Shown here one piece after another: positions 52,797-60,920 of a stretch of 64,000 bases of DNA. Source of the DNA: Lacticaseibacillus suibinensis (GTDB taxonomy: Bacteria; Bacillota; Bacilli; Lactobacillales; Lactobacillaceae); the NCBI RefSeq assembly GCF_003946175.1, contig NZ_RHOK01000006.1, positions 1 to 64,000 of the forward strand, read 5' to 3'. Position 1 is the stretch's first letter; each line of letters opens with the position of its first letter. The position numbers were made by a program, and so were the translations under genes. The notes beneath the pieces were generated by a model that did no database searches, was not told the origin of the DNA, and was given only the letters and a program-made list of their open reading frames with translations.

Positions 52797-52906
52797 GAGC
52801 CAAAATGCGACGCCCTAGCCAGATAAGCCAAGCGGCCTGCAAAACCTAAGTTCAGGTTTTACAGGCCGCTTGGCTTATCCTCTGGGCTAAAACCGCATTT
52901 TGTCTC
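52797..52906. repeat. Long inverted repeat F
   Basis: About 50-bp arms, GAGCCAAAATGCG...AGATAAGCCAAGCGGCCTG / CAGGCCGCTTGGCTTATC...CGCATTTTGTCTC, capped by AACCT/AGGTT. It is related to repeats A-D by the GAGCCAAAAnGCG motif. It can also serve as terminator for the glutamine transporter operon. Confidence 0.8.
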
Positions 52907-52912
52907 AGCCTA

Positions 52913-53566
52913 TTAATTCAACCGGTGATCGATGATGCGTGACCCAACCGATAACGCGTAGTTCACAATGAAGTACAGCACGGCTAACGCCACGAACATC
53001 GGAATGGTGTAATTGACGTTCTGCCCATAGATGATCTGTGCATGCTGGGTGAGTTCTGGCAGTAGGATAATCGTTGCCAAGCTGGTATCCTTCACCAGCG
53101 AAATGAACTGCGATACCAGCGGCGGAATCATTTTTTTGAAAGCTTGTGGCAAAATGATTTGAAGCATCGCCTGCGAGTAGCTCATGCCATTACTGCGCGC
53201 CGCTTCCATTTGACCCACTGGCACGGCGCCAATCCCGGAGCGAATAATCTCGGCCAGCATGGCGGATTCAAACACCGTCATCGCCACGATTGAAGCTGGA
53301 ATCACCGACAGGCGCAGCCCGATATTCGGCAAGGCAAAGTAGGTGAAGAATAGCAGCAACAGCAGCGGTAGATTGCGAATCAGGTCGATGATGAAGCCGA
53401 CAATCGCGCTAAAGTATTTGATTTTCACATACCGCGCAATCCCAAGCAAGGTACCAATCAAGAAACTGAAGAAAATCGACACCACGGACACTTCAATCGT
53501 GACCCATAACCCACGCAGGAGGTAACTCAGGTTGACGGCTGAATAAGCATTAATAAAATTCTGCAT
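52913..53566 (-). CDS. Polar amino acid ABC transporter permease (GlnP type)
   Basis: 217 residues with five membrane segments and the EAA loop GQMEAARSNGMSYSQAMLQIILPQAFKKMIPP. It is one half of the membrane channel of the importer encoded by this four-gene operon. Its start follows the previous gene by 15 bp with a GGGGGAG-type site. Confidence 0.93.
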   Translation of the reverse strand: MQNFINAYSAVNLSYLLRGLWVTIEVSVVSIFFSFLIGTLLGIARYVKIKYFSAIVGFIIDLIRNLPLLLLLFFTYFALPNIGLRLSVIPASIVAMTVFESAMLAEIIRSGIGAVPVGQMEAARSNGMSYSQAMLQIILPQAFKKMIPPLVSQFISLVKDTSLATIILLPELTQHAQIIYGQNVNYTIPMFVALAVLYFIVNYALSVGSRIIDHRLN

Positions 53567-53581
53567 CCTGACTCCCCCTTC

Positions 53582-54226
53582 CTAGGCCGTGTGCCAACGT
53601 TTTTCCAGATACCGCATCGCGTAGGACATCGGCATCGTGATCACCAAGTACAGCACCCCAACGGCCAAATAAGTATCAAAAGTGTTGAAGGTGGCATTGG
53701 CAATCAGCTTGCCTTGGTACATTAGGTCAAAGCCAGCGACAAACGCCAGTACCGATGAATTCTTGACCAGGTTGATGAACTGGTTGCCCAGCGGCGGAAT
53801 CACCAGTTTAATCGCCTGGGGGAACACCACATGCGTCATGGCCTGCATGTAAGACAAGCCGTTGCTGCGGGCGCCTTCCATTTGGCCATTCGGCACGGAT
53901 TGAATGCCGGCGCGCACCGTTTCGGCAATAAAGGCACTGGTGTAAATCGTCAGGCCAATGGTGCCAGCAGTGAAGCCGTCCATTTGCATAATGAACTGCG
54001 GCACAATCACATAAAAGGCCATGGCAATCACCAGCAGCGGAATGTTGCGAATGAATTCCACATAGGCTTTGCCAATTACCCGCACCCATTTGTGCAGGGA
54101 GATTTCCATCAAGGCAAAGGCCGTGCCGATAATCAGGCTGGCAATCAAGGCAATCACACTGGCCATTAAGGTGTAGCCAAGGCCAGACAGGAGGGCGTCC
54201 CAGTTACTGAACATAATCTTGAACAT
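53582..54226 (-). CDS. Polar amino acid ABC transporter permease (GlnM/GlnP type)
   Basis: 214 residues, five membrane segments, EAA loop GQMEGARSNGLSYMQAMTHVVFPQAIKLVIPP. It is paralogous to the next permease and likely forms a heterodimer with it. The start overlaps the end of the binding-protein gene by 1 bp, so it is coupled. Confidence 0.93.
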   Translation of the reverse strand: MFKIMFSNWDALLSGLGYTLMASVIALIASLIIGTAFALMEISLHKWVRVIGKAYVEFIRNIPLLVIAMAFYVIVPQFIMQMDGFTAGTIGLTIYTSAFIAETVRAGIQSVPNGQMEGARSNGLSYMQAMTHVVFPQAIKLVIPPLGNQFINLVKNSSVLAFVAGFDLMYQGKLIANATFNTFDTYLAVGVLYLVITMPMSYAMRYLEKRWHTA

Positions 54227-55050
54227 TAGCCCACCTCCTTAATATCAAAGCCTGGCACATCACCAAACCATTTGTTGATCAGTTTTTCGTAAGTGCCATT
54301 TTGCCGCAAGGTCTTGAGGGCCTTGTTCATGGCGTTGGTCAAATTGGTTTGGCCCTTGTTCATAGCAATCCCATACGGTTCTTTGGTGAAGGAGCCGCCC
54401 ACGACGACATAGCGGGGATCTTGTTGCGACATCCCATACAAAATGCCGTTGTCGGTGGTCAGCGCATCGCCTTGGTGCGATTTCAGGGCGGTGAAGGCTT
54501 GGGCATAGTCCGAAAGCTGGAGCACCTTCGTGGCTGGCGCAACTTTGCGAATGTTATCCACGGAGTTGGAGCCTTGCACCCCAATCACCTTGGTGCCAGC
54601 GGTCAAATCCTTGACGGACTTGATTTTGCTATCCTTGGGCACCAGTAGCGACTGGCCAGCGTTAAAGTATGAATCCGAGAAGTTCAACACTTTTTGCCGC
54701 TCCGGCGTGATGGTCATGGTGCCAATCACGGCATCCACGTTGCCACCTTTGAGCATCGGCACTCGGGTATCAGAGGTGATTTGCACCAACTCCGCCTTCC
54801 CCTTGCTGCCTAAAATTTGCTTGGTGAGCGCCTTGGCCATATCAACTTCAAAGCCTTTGATCGACCCAGTTTTCACATCCATCAACCCAAACAGCCGGGT
54901 GTCGGCTTTAACGCCCCAAACCAGGGTGTCCGCCTTTTTGGCGCGGGCCAAGGCGTCTTGATCCGCCAATGGCTTCCCGCAACCTGCTGCCACCAAGATT
55001 AAAAACCCTGCGGCGAGCAGGACGCTCATGCGTTTGAAAAGTTTTTTCAT
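54226..55050 (-). CDS. Amino acid-binding lipoprotein (GlnH type)
   Basis: 274 residues. A lipoprotein signal peptide with lipobox LVAAGC places it on the outer face of the membrane. The SBP family 3 pattern follows (WGVKADTRLFGLMDVKTGSIKGFEVDMAKAL; MTITPERQKVLNFSDSYF). It captures glutamine, glutamate or a similar amino acid for the importer. Confidence 0.94.
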   Translation of the reverse strand: MKKLFKRMSVLLAAGFLILVAAGCGKPLADQDALARAKKADTLVWGVKADTRLFGLMDVKTGSIKGFEVDMAKALTKQILGSKGKAELVQITSDTRVPMLKGGNVDAVIGTMTITPERQKVLNFSDSYFNAGQSLLVPKDSKIKSVKDLTAGTKVIGVQGSNSVDNIRKVAPATKVLQLSDYAQAFTALKSHQGDALTTDNGILYGMSQQDPRYVVVGGSFTKEPYGIAMNKGQTNLTNAMNKALKTLRQNGTYEKLINKWFGDVPGFDIKEVG

Positions 55051-55061
55051 GCGCGCCCCTC

Positions 55062-55799
55062 CTAGTGATTCAAAATCTTACTGATGAATTCCTGGGCCCG
55101 TGGTTCCTTAGGATGATCGAAGAAGCCCTTCACATCGGTGGCATCTTCCAAGATTTGGCCATCTGCCATGAAGACAATGCGATCGCCCACGCGCTTGGCA
55201 AAGCCCATTTCGTGAGTCACCACGACCATGGTCATGCCTTGCTTGGCGATTTTCTGCATGACATCCAGCACATCACCGATCATTTCCGGATCCAGCGCAG
55301 AAGTCGGTTCGTCAAACAAAATGGCGCGCGGCTTCATGGCCAAGGAGCGCGCAATCGCGACGCGCTGCTTTTGGCCGCCTGACAGCGCGGCTGGGAACTT
55401 TGGCGCCTGATCGGCCAAGCCAACCATGTCCAGCAGGGCCATGGCTTCTTTTTCTGCCTGCGCCTTATCGGCCTTGAGCACCAAGGTGGGGCCGAGGGTG
55501 ATGTTTTCTAACACCGTTTTGTTGGCATACAAATTAAAATGCTGGAACACCATGCCGACGTTTTTGCGAATCTTATTCATGTCGGTTTTGCGGTCGGCTA
55601 AGTCATAGTCGTTGACGATCAATTGCCCGGAAGTAATCAACTCAAGGCCGTTAATGGTCCGCAGTAAGGTACTTTTCCCAGAGCCGGACGGGCCGATGAT
55701 GGTGACCACTTCCCCGCGATCGATCGTTAAATTAATATCCTTCAACGCGTGGAACTTGCCGTAGTACTTCTCGACGTCATGAAATTCGATCATTGACAT
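55062..55799 (-). CDS. glnQ: Polar amino acid ABC transporter ATP-binding protein
   Basis: 245 residues: Walker A GPSGSGKST, signature LSGGQKQRVAIARSLAM, Walker B ILFDEPTSALDPE, H-loop VVTHEMGFA. ATG 55799 has GGGGGAATC upstream; an ATG two codons later is also possible. It is the first gene of the operon, and two direct repeats GGGTGAAC.AA lie 110-140 bp upstream. Confidence 0.95.
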   Translation of the reverse strand: MSMIEFHDVEKYYGKFHALKDINLTIDRGEVVTIIGPSGSGKSTLLRTINGLELITSGQLIVNDYDLADRKTDMNKIRKNVGMVFQHFNLYANKTVLENITLGPTLVLKADKAQAEKEAMALLDMVGLADQAPKFPAALSGGQKQRVAIARSLAMKPRAILFDEPTSALDPEMIGDVLDVMQKIAKQGMTMVVVTHEMGFAKRVGDRIVFMADGQILEDATDVKGFFDHPKEPRAQEFISKILNH

Positions 55800-55905
55800 C
55801 TGGATTCCCCCTTTTGCGCAATTCAGGCACTGCACAGACAATGCTTGTTTCCAGCATACGCCGGTCCAAGGCCGGTTGGCAAGAAATAAGCCTTTTTGCC
55901 GGGGC

Positions 55906-55937
55906 TTGGTTCACCCCGTGACCGGTTTAGTTCACCC
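55906..55937 (-). promoter_or_regulatory. Direct-repeat site upstream of glnQ
   Basis: On the minus strand GGGTGAACTAA and GGGTGAACCAA are 21 bp apart, two helical turns. This looks like a regulator binding site; the protein is unknown. Confidence 0.4.
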
Positions 55938-56033
55938 TGGTTAATCATCTGTTTAATTGCCTTTAATTGCCACTATCGTGTTTAGATTAAAAACATCTGT
56001 ATGTGTAGTTCGAACAAATTGGCATAAAAAAAA

Positions 56034-56082
56034 CGTCAACGCTATCAGTTTTAATAAATAATACTACCGATAGCGTGAGCGT
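56034..56082 (-). terminator. Terminator of the membrane protein gene at 56091
   Basis: AACG...ACGCTATC / GATAGCGT...CGTT, followed on the minus strand by a run of T. Confidence 0.75.
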
Positions 56083-56090
56083 TTTGCAAA

Positions 56091-56924
56091 TCAATTTTGT
56101 TGGCCTGTCACATCCGCGCGTGGTGAATAGGCGAATTGCACCACAATTTCATAGGGGTGGTTTTCCTTTAACAAGCCGTGCCGGCCTGGCCGCTGATGCT
56201 CACCGCCTTGCAGAAAAACGTGTCCCGCGGCGAGCTGATAATCCTTCAGTGCGGCTTTCACTGGCATCAACCCGACCTGGGTCACATCCCCTAGCGAGAC
56301 CGCGTTCAGGGCATTGAGGCCACCGAGCACCTGCACCTGATCGCCTTGAATATCCAAGCGGTAATAAGGCAGTTCCACTGGCCCCCCCATCGCCGACACC
56401 GGTTTGTGCGTCTTTTGGGCGACCCGCTGAATGGCATGAGCATCCAGGCCCTGATAATTCGTGGTAATGGTCCCAGCCGTGGTTAAAAGTTGGATCAAAT
56501 TTGCCAGATTTTCCTGCTGCTTGGGCGTGGTGGTCAGCACGGTAGGCAGTAGCTCTTGTTGGGCAAAGACGCCGCTGGCAGCACCGATCTGGTGGCCCTT
56601 GGTTAAAGCCGCCTCCGCCGCCTTCATGCGCTCAGGATTGCCGCCTAGCCGTTTTTCAATCAGCGGGGAAATGTCCAGCTTGGTCGTTTTGTTGGTGAAG
56701 TAATACAGCACATTCAAGGCGATGAAATACAGCAGCACAATGAACAGGAGCAAAAACAGCACGCCTTGAATGCGGTAACCCGCATAACGCAGCGAGCGAA
56801 TGGCCAAGTACAGGACATAGAAATTGGCCACGCCGGCCACTACGGTGAAGGCTTTGCCTTTCGCCTTATCCTGAATATTGAAATAGCCTAAAAAACGGTT
56901 GAGTAAATCCAATGCTGTCAGCAT
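56091..56924 (-). CDS. Membrane protein of unknown function (possibly DUF6681)
   Basis: 277 residues. The opening MLTALDLLNRFLGYFNIQDKAKGK is followed by two hydrophobic segments (about 25-80) and a long C-terminal soluble domain. From memory it resembles DUF6681, a group common in lactobacilli; that name is not certain. It is followed on the chromosome by a terminator, and a Ser-rich membrane protein gene lies 15 bp upstream, so the two are one operon. Confidence 0.7.
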   Translation of the reverse strand: MLTALDLLNRFLGYFNIQDKAKGKAFTVVAGVANFYVLYLAIRSLRYAGYRIQGVLFLLLFIVLLYFIALNVLYYFTNKTTKLDISPLIEKRLGGNPERMKAAEAALTKGHQIGAASGVFAQQELLPTVLTTTPKQQENLANLIQLLTTAGTITTNYQGLDAHAIQRVAQKTHKPVSAMGGPVELPYYRLDIQGDQVQVLGGLNALNAVSLGDVTQVGLMPVKAALKDYQLAAGHVFLQGGEHQRPGRHGLLKENHPYEIVVQFAYSPRADVTGQQN

Positions 56925-56939
56925 GGCTTAGCCTCCTTC

Positions 56940-57371
56940 CTACTCTTGATTGTTGTTATCGGCCGTACTGGAGGAGCTGCTGGCGCTCGCACTGGATGAG
57001 GACGAGCCCGACGCGCCGCTGGACTGCGTGTTCCCGCTACCTGAGGAGCCGCTGCTGGCCTTTGAACTGTCTGAGCTACTCTCCTCTTGACTCGAACTGG
57101 AAGCCTCAGGTTGGCTACTGGAGCTGGCCTCAGGCGCACTAGAAGCACTGGCGTCACTGGCACTAGATGCCGGCTCGCTGCTACTGCTTGAGCTACTTGA
57201 TTTGTCCGCCTTGCTTTGATTAATACTGGAGATCAGCGCACTTTGCGAGGCCTCAGATTTGGGGGTACTCGTCGGATTGACGGTATTGTTGACCCAGTTA
57301 TACCCACTGACTAAAACGATAATGGAAACAATGGCCGCTGGCGAGAGCAACGGCGGGGTCCGATAAGCCAT
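56940..57371 (-). CDS. Serine-rich protein with one membrane segment
   Basis: 143 residues from ATG 57371 (GGAGGG upstream). After MAYRTPPLLSPAAIVSIIVLVSGYNW, which is one hydrophobic segment, residues 60-143 are almost only Ser, Ala, Glu, Gly and Gln. This part is likely an extracellular unfolded stalk. Cotranscribed with the DUF6681-like gene. Role unknown; possibly wall associated. Confidence 0.75.
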   Translation of the reverse strand: MAYRTPPLLSPAAIVSIIVLVSGYNWVNNTVNPTSTPKSEASQSALISSINQSKADKSSSSSSSSEPASSASDASASSAPEASSSSQPEASSSSQEESSSDSSKASSGSSGSGNTQSSGASGSSSSSASASSSSSTADNNNQE

Positions 57372-57486
57372 AAGCGCCCTCCTTTTCAAACTAATTATAT
57401 CGATTGTAACCTAAATTCCGCTTGGCACGCCTTAAGAAAAGGCAAAAACGCCATGACGCCCAGCTACTAGCCGGCCATCACCGCGT

Positions 57487-57927
57487 TTAGTCAGTCGCTG
57501 CTTGTTTTTGCGCGCAGTCAGCACACAGGCCATACAGTTCGAAGTTATGGCTTGCGATTTTGGCGCCAGGCAGCTGATTTTCGAAATAGTCTAACGGACA
57601 CATTTTCAACTCTTGCACCCGATGACAATTCGTACAGATGAAATGGTGATGATGTGGATGCTGGAAATCACACTGCAACTTCACGATGGCTTGTTCGTTT
57701 TGGACATCACTTTCCAGAATACCCAGCTTTTCAAATTCCTTGACGTTACGGTAAATCGTATCATGCGAGAGTCCTGGATACTGTTGGCGCATGTATTTAT
57801 CCAGCGTGGTGACTGGCACAAACTGCTCAGAAGCCGCTAAATAAGCGACCAAATCCCGCCGCTGCTTAGTGACACGCATCCCGCTTTGTTTCATCTTATC
57901 AATAGCGATTGTTGTCTGTGACATCAT
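57487..57927 (-). CDS. zur: Fur-family metalloregulator, probably Zur
   Basis: 146 residues (or 145 from the second ATG). A winged-helix DNA-binding domain (MRVTKQRRDLVAYL, LSHDTIYRNVKEF) is followed by a metal-binding dimer domain with HPHHHHF and the two Cys pairs CTNCH and CADC that hold structural zinc. The upstream site TCGTAATTGTTCTGA is close to the Gram-positive Zur box, supporting zinc as the signal and autoregulation. PerR or Fur remain possible from the protein alone. Confidence 0.8.
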   Translation of the reverse strand: MMSQTTIAIDKMKQSGMRVTKQRRDLVAYLAASEQFVPVTTLDKYMRQQYPGLSHDTIYRNVKEFEKLGILESDVQNEQAIVKLQCDFQHPHHHHFICTNCHRVQELKMCPLDYFENQLPGAKIASHNFELYGLCADCAQKQAATD

Positions 57928-57940
57928 AGCCCTCCACCGT

Positions 57941-57961
57941 TAATCAGAACAATTACGATTA
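57941..57961 (-). promoter_or_regulatory. Zur-box-like operator upstream of the Fur-family gene
   Basis: Minus strand TCGTAATTGTTCTGA. The left half matches TCGTAAT exactly; the right half matches 4 of 7. It lies just downstream of a TTGACT -35-like hexamer (57961-57966). Confidence 0.5.
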
Positions 57962-58013
57962 GTCAATACAGTCTAGCATAGGCAAGAAAGAAGTTCAATG
58001 AGGCTGCGGAGCC

Positions 58014-58201
58014 GAGCGCAACTACAAAGGCTGCGAAGTGAGACCGGGCTTAGCCGGATGGGTAGCCTAGCTCAAGGCATTGCCGTCGGTTCTTGACGGC
58101 GAGGCCTTGAGCGTAGCTAGCCACTCCGGCGTTGGTCTCACGGAGCGCAACTACAAAGGCTGCGCAGTGAGACCGGGCTTAGCCGGATGCGTAGCCTAGC
58201 T
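58014..58201. repeat. Long inverted repeat G with a duplicated left arm
   Basis: A hairpin at 58038-58141 has about 40-bp arms (GTGAGACCGGGCTTAGCC... / ...CCACTCCGGCGTTGGTCTCAC) capped by GCCGTC/GACGGC. Its left arm with flank, 59 bp at 58014-58072, is repeated at 58143-58201 with two mismatches, which suggests replication slippage or insertion. It fills the 333-bp gap before the guanylate kinase-like gene. Confidence 0.78.
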
Positions 58202-58260
58202 GCTCGCGGGGCCCAGCGTAGCGCAACTAGGCTACGAGGTTGAGCCACCTATTGATATCC

Positions 58261-58842
58261 TTAGCGCCCCTGCTCAGCTTCCTGCTTCACCTGCAGCTGC
58301 TGAAAGAACTGATCAATCGCCCGCTTGGCGTCTGGCCACTTATCATTGGTGACCACGGTGGCCACGCCAGCCAGCGCCGGTGGCAAGGTCAAGTCGCGGC
58401 GATACTCATCGCTTTGCAGGCGCTGCGTAATCATGGCCGGTTCGTCCCCGCGGTTCAGCAACCGCTGCTTCAGCACATGCGGCTGCTCGAGGGTAAGAAA
58501 CAGCACTGCGGGCTTGGGATCAAGTTGCTGCACGTAGCTGATGGCACCGGCGGTATCAAGCACGATGCTGGCGTAATCCGACTGCGCAAAAGCCCGGTCC
58601 AAGGCTTCATACGAACTGCCGTAACTGTAGCCCGCATAGGTGACATGCTCGATGTAATGATTTTGAGCAAAACTAGTGGGTGTTTCAAAATAATAGTCCA
58701 CGCCATCCGCCTCGCCAGCGCGCATCGGCCTCGTCGTATGGGTAATGACCCGCGCCACCTGGTAATGCGTGTGTAAATACGTGCTGACGGTGGTTTTACC
58801 GGTCCCGCTGGCGCCGGTGATAACAATCAGTTGATGTGCCAT
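58261..58842 (-). CDS. Guanylate kinase-like P-loop kinase
   Basis: 193 residues from ATG 58842 (AGGAGG upstream). P-loop GASGTGKTT, then THTTRPMRAGEADGVDYYF, which is the GMP-binding pattern of guanylate kinases, and YEALDRAF. It is probably a second, divergent guanylate kinase (paralogue of Gmk) and could have another nucleotide substrate. Longer frame to 58929 is not supported. Confidence 0.82.
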   Translation of the reverse strand: MAHQLIVITGASGTGKTTVSTYLHTHYQVARVITHTTRPMRAGEADGVDYYFETPTSFAQNHYIEHVTYAGYSYGSSYEALDRAFAQSDYASIVLDTAGAISYVQQLDPKPAVLFLTLEQPHVLKQRLLNRGDEPAMITQRLQSDEYRRDLTLPPALAGVATVVTNDKWPDAKRAIDQFFQQLQVKQEAEQGR

Positions 58843-58899
58843 GAGCGTCCTCCTAGTTCCTTCTATTGTAACAGAAACCTCACGGAAAAATTGGGCAAC

Positions 58900-58926
58900 A
58901 AAAAACCCGCACACGGCGGGTTTTTT
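58900..58926. terminator. Terminator of the p60-type hydrolase gene
   Basis: AAAAAACCCGC / GCGGGTTTTTT with 5-base loop; works in both directions. Confidence 0.9.
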
Positions 58927-58951
58927 CATTGTGAGTGTTTAGTGGTGAAGC

Positions 58952-60139
58952 CTAGAAACGACGAGCGTAGTTAGGTGTCCAGCTAGAAATAGATTGCGTT
59001 GTCACGGGTTCGCCTTCGTAAGTCGCGTGAACGTACTGACCGCCGCCGATGTAGATCGCAACGTGGTGCGCTGGTGAACCCCAGAAAAGCAGGTCGCCAG
59101 GCTGCAGGCTGGACAGTGATACGGAGTGGCCGATGTTAGCCAACTGACTTGCCTGGTGAGGCAAGGAGCCGAGACCAGCCATCTTAGCAGCGTAAACAAC
59201 TAAGCCAGAGCAGTCAAAGTGGTCAGGACCAGCAGCGGCGTAAACATAAGTCTTGCCCCGCTGAGCCAGCGCGATGGAAACAAAGGAGCTCTTGCTACCA
59301 TTACCTGCGACGTAGCTACCAGAATTACTGATGGCATTGCCGGTTTGGTTATTCAGCTTGGTGGTCGTTGCTTGGGACTGCGCGGTCTGAGTAGCAGCCG
59401 CTTGGGTCTTAGCAACTAAAGCAGCAGCGGCAGCAGCCGTGGCCTTGTTAACGTCATTTTGCAAGCTGGTCAACTGAGCTTTGTTGTCGTTGATCTGCTT
59501 GGTTAAATCAGCAGCATCCTTGCTGGCCTGAGTCTTCAAGGTGTCAAGCTGGGCCTTGTCAGCAACCAACTTCGCCTTGGTGTTAACCAATTCGGTCTTC
59601 TTCGCTTCTTGGGCTTGCTTCAAGGTGACCTGCTTAGCTTGCGCTTCCTTAACCGCGGTCAAGGCTTCTTGGCTAGCTTGGTTCAACTTGTTAACGGTGA
59701 AGCTACGGGAAACCAGATCAGAGAAGCTCTTCGCATTCAACAGGAAGTCAAAGTAAACATTCCCAGTTGCGGATTCGCCAACCTGCTTTTGCAGGGAGAT
59801 GAGTTGCTTCTTCAAAACAGCTTTACGGCTCTTCACTTCAGCAGCAGCCTTTTCAATTTGGGCTGTGTAGCTGGTGATGGTCGCTTGTGTTTCATCGATC
59901 TTGCTTTGCGTTGCATCGATGGCAACAGCCTTAGTCGAAATCTGGTCGCTGATCTTCATCACATTGGCTTGGGCAGCCTGTAACTTGGCCACCAAAGCAT
60001 TCGTGCTACTTTGATTTTTGGTAACAGCGCTCTTAGCGTCGCTGACGTCATCAGCGGATACATTAGCTGCGGTACTAAATGCCCCCGACCCGATCAATGT
60101 CGCCGCGGCGACGATGGTTAATGTCTTTGCAAACTTCAT
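58952..60139 (-). CDS. Secreted NlpC/P60 peptidoglycan endopeptidase (p60/Msp1 type)
   Basis: 395 residues. Signal peptide MKFAKTLTIVAAATLIGSGAFSTAANVSADD; a long N-terminal coiled coil (about 30-240), as in PcsB-type proteins; an Ala/Thr/Gln-rich linker; and a C-terminal NlpC/P60 domain with the nucleophile Cys in HFDCSGLV and His in AHHVAIYIG. It cuts gamma-D-Glu-diamino acid bonds for cell separation, like p75/Msp1 of lactobacilli. A WalR box lies upstream. Confidence 0.95.
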   Translation of the reverse strand: MKFAKTLTIVAAATLIGSGAFSTAANVSADDVSDAKSAVTKNQSSTNALVAKLQAAQANVMKISDQISTKAVAIDATQSKIDETQATITSYTAQIEKAAAEVKSRKAVLKKQLISLQKQVGESATGNVYFDFLLNAKSFSDLVSRSFTVNKLNQASQEALTAVKEAQAKQVTLKQAQEAKKTELVNTKAKLVADKAQLDTLKTQASKDAADLTKQINDNKAQLTSLQNDVNKATAAAAAALVAKTQAAATQTAQSQATTTKLNNQTGNAISNSGSYVAGNGSKSSFVSIALAQRGKTYVYAAAGPDHFDCSGLVVYAAKMAGLGSLPHQASQLANIGHSVSLSSLQPGDLLFWGSPAHHVAIYIGGGQYVHATYEGEPVTTQSISSWTPNYARRF

Positions 60140-60174
60140 TCAACACTCACTCCTCAATGAATTAACTGTAGATG

Positions 60175-60207
60175 AGTGTATCAGCTGAACATTACAGCAC
60201 TGTTACA
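60175..60207 (-). promoter_or_regulatory. WalR box and -10 of the p60-type gene
   Basis: Minus strand TGTAAC-N5-TGTAAT (60191-60207) fits the WalR consensus TGTWAH-N5-TGTWAH exactly. It lies about 10 bp upstream of the -10 TACACT (60175-60180), whose -35 is poor, as expected for an activated promoter. Confidence 0.72.
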
Positions 60208-60430
60208 GTACCGTTAACAAACTAAGTCGCTCAGGACACGGAATGTTGCATTATGACAAATGAAACATCGCCCCATTATTCCGGCTGTGTACAAATACAG
60301 TTTTGCGAGTACAAACGTGTGGAGCGGTGGGATTCCCAGTCCGTTACTATTTCACAAAGATTGGCTAAAATAACAACCCGCAAAAACCGAACTTTACCAA
60401 AATATGATCAAAGAAATGCAAGAAAACGAA

Positions 60431-60455
60431 AACGAGCCGCCAATGCGACTCGTTT
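60431..60455 (-). terminator. Terminator of the gene at 60474
   Basis: Minus strand AACGAG.CGC / GCG.CTCGTT, followed by TTCGTTTTC. Confidence 0.75.
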
Positions 60456-60473
60456 AAAGTAGAACTGTTATAA

Positions 60474-60833
60474 TTAGCGCCCTGATTTGCCTTTTTTAAC
60501 CGGGACGACTTCCAAATGCATCTGGAATTTCTCCGTCGCATCCATCACGGCAATGGCAAAATGATCATCAGCGAACCAGCTGACGGTTAACGTTTCACCG
60601 GTGGCATCATCCAAGCCATGCATGTCAACGGGCTGTTTGAGGGCAAAGGCCAAAACCTGCTCCGATAGTTCATGGAGGTCCGGCAACGTACTGGCAGCCA
60701 ACTCCGCGTTCAACAGCTTCAGCGCCTCTTTACCTGCTTCTTCGTAACTTAATAACGGCTGTGTATCTAAGCCAGCGTAGAAAACCGCTAACGACTGCGC
60801 TTGATAAGTCGCTCCGACCACTGTGTAAGCCAT
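60474..60833 (-). CDS. Uncharacterised 119-residue protein
   Basis: Starts MAYTVVGATYQAQSLAVFYAGLD with GGAGGG upstream. Acidic, without membrane segment; a helical middle region (EEAGKEALKLLNAELA) is followed by beta-like strands. The basic tail (VKKGKSGR) is typical of nucleic-acid-associated proteins. I do not recognise the family. Confidence 0.7.
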   Translation of the reverse strand: MAYTVVGATYQAQSLAVFYAGLDTQPLLSYEEAGKEALKLLNAELAASTLPDLHELSEQVLAFALKQPVDMHGLDDATGETLTVSWFADDHFAIAVMDATEKFQMHLEVVPVKKGKSGR

Positions 60834-60920
60834 AGGCATGCCCTCCTTAACGATTACATCAAGTATAGCATCCTGCCTGCACGCCGCGCCGCTGAATTCA
60901 CCCGGTGTCGCCGAAAAAAG

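Noticed and set aside
58014-58201. CRISPR array
   Set aside because: Only two copies of a 59-bp unit with a hairpin between them, and no cas gene in the window.
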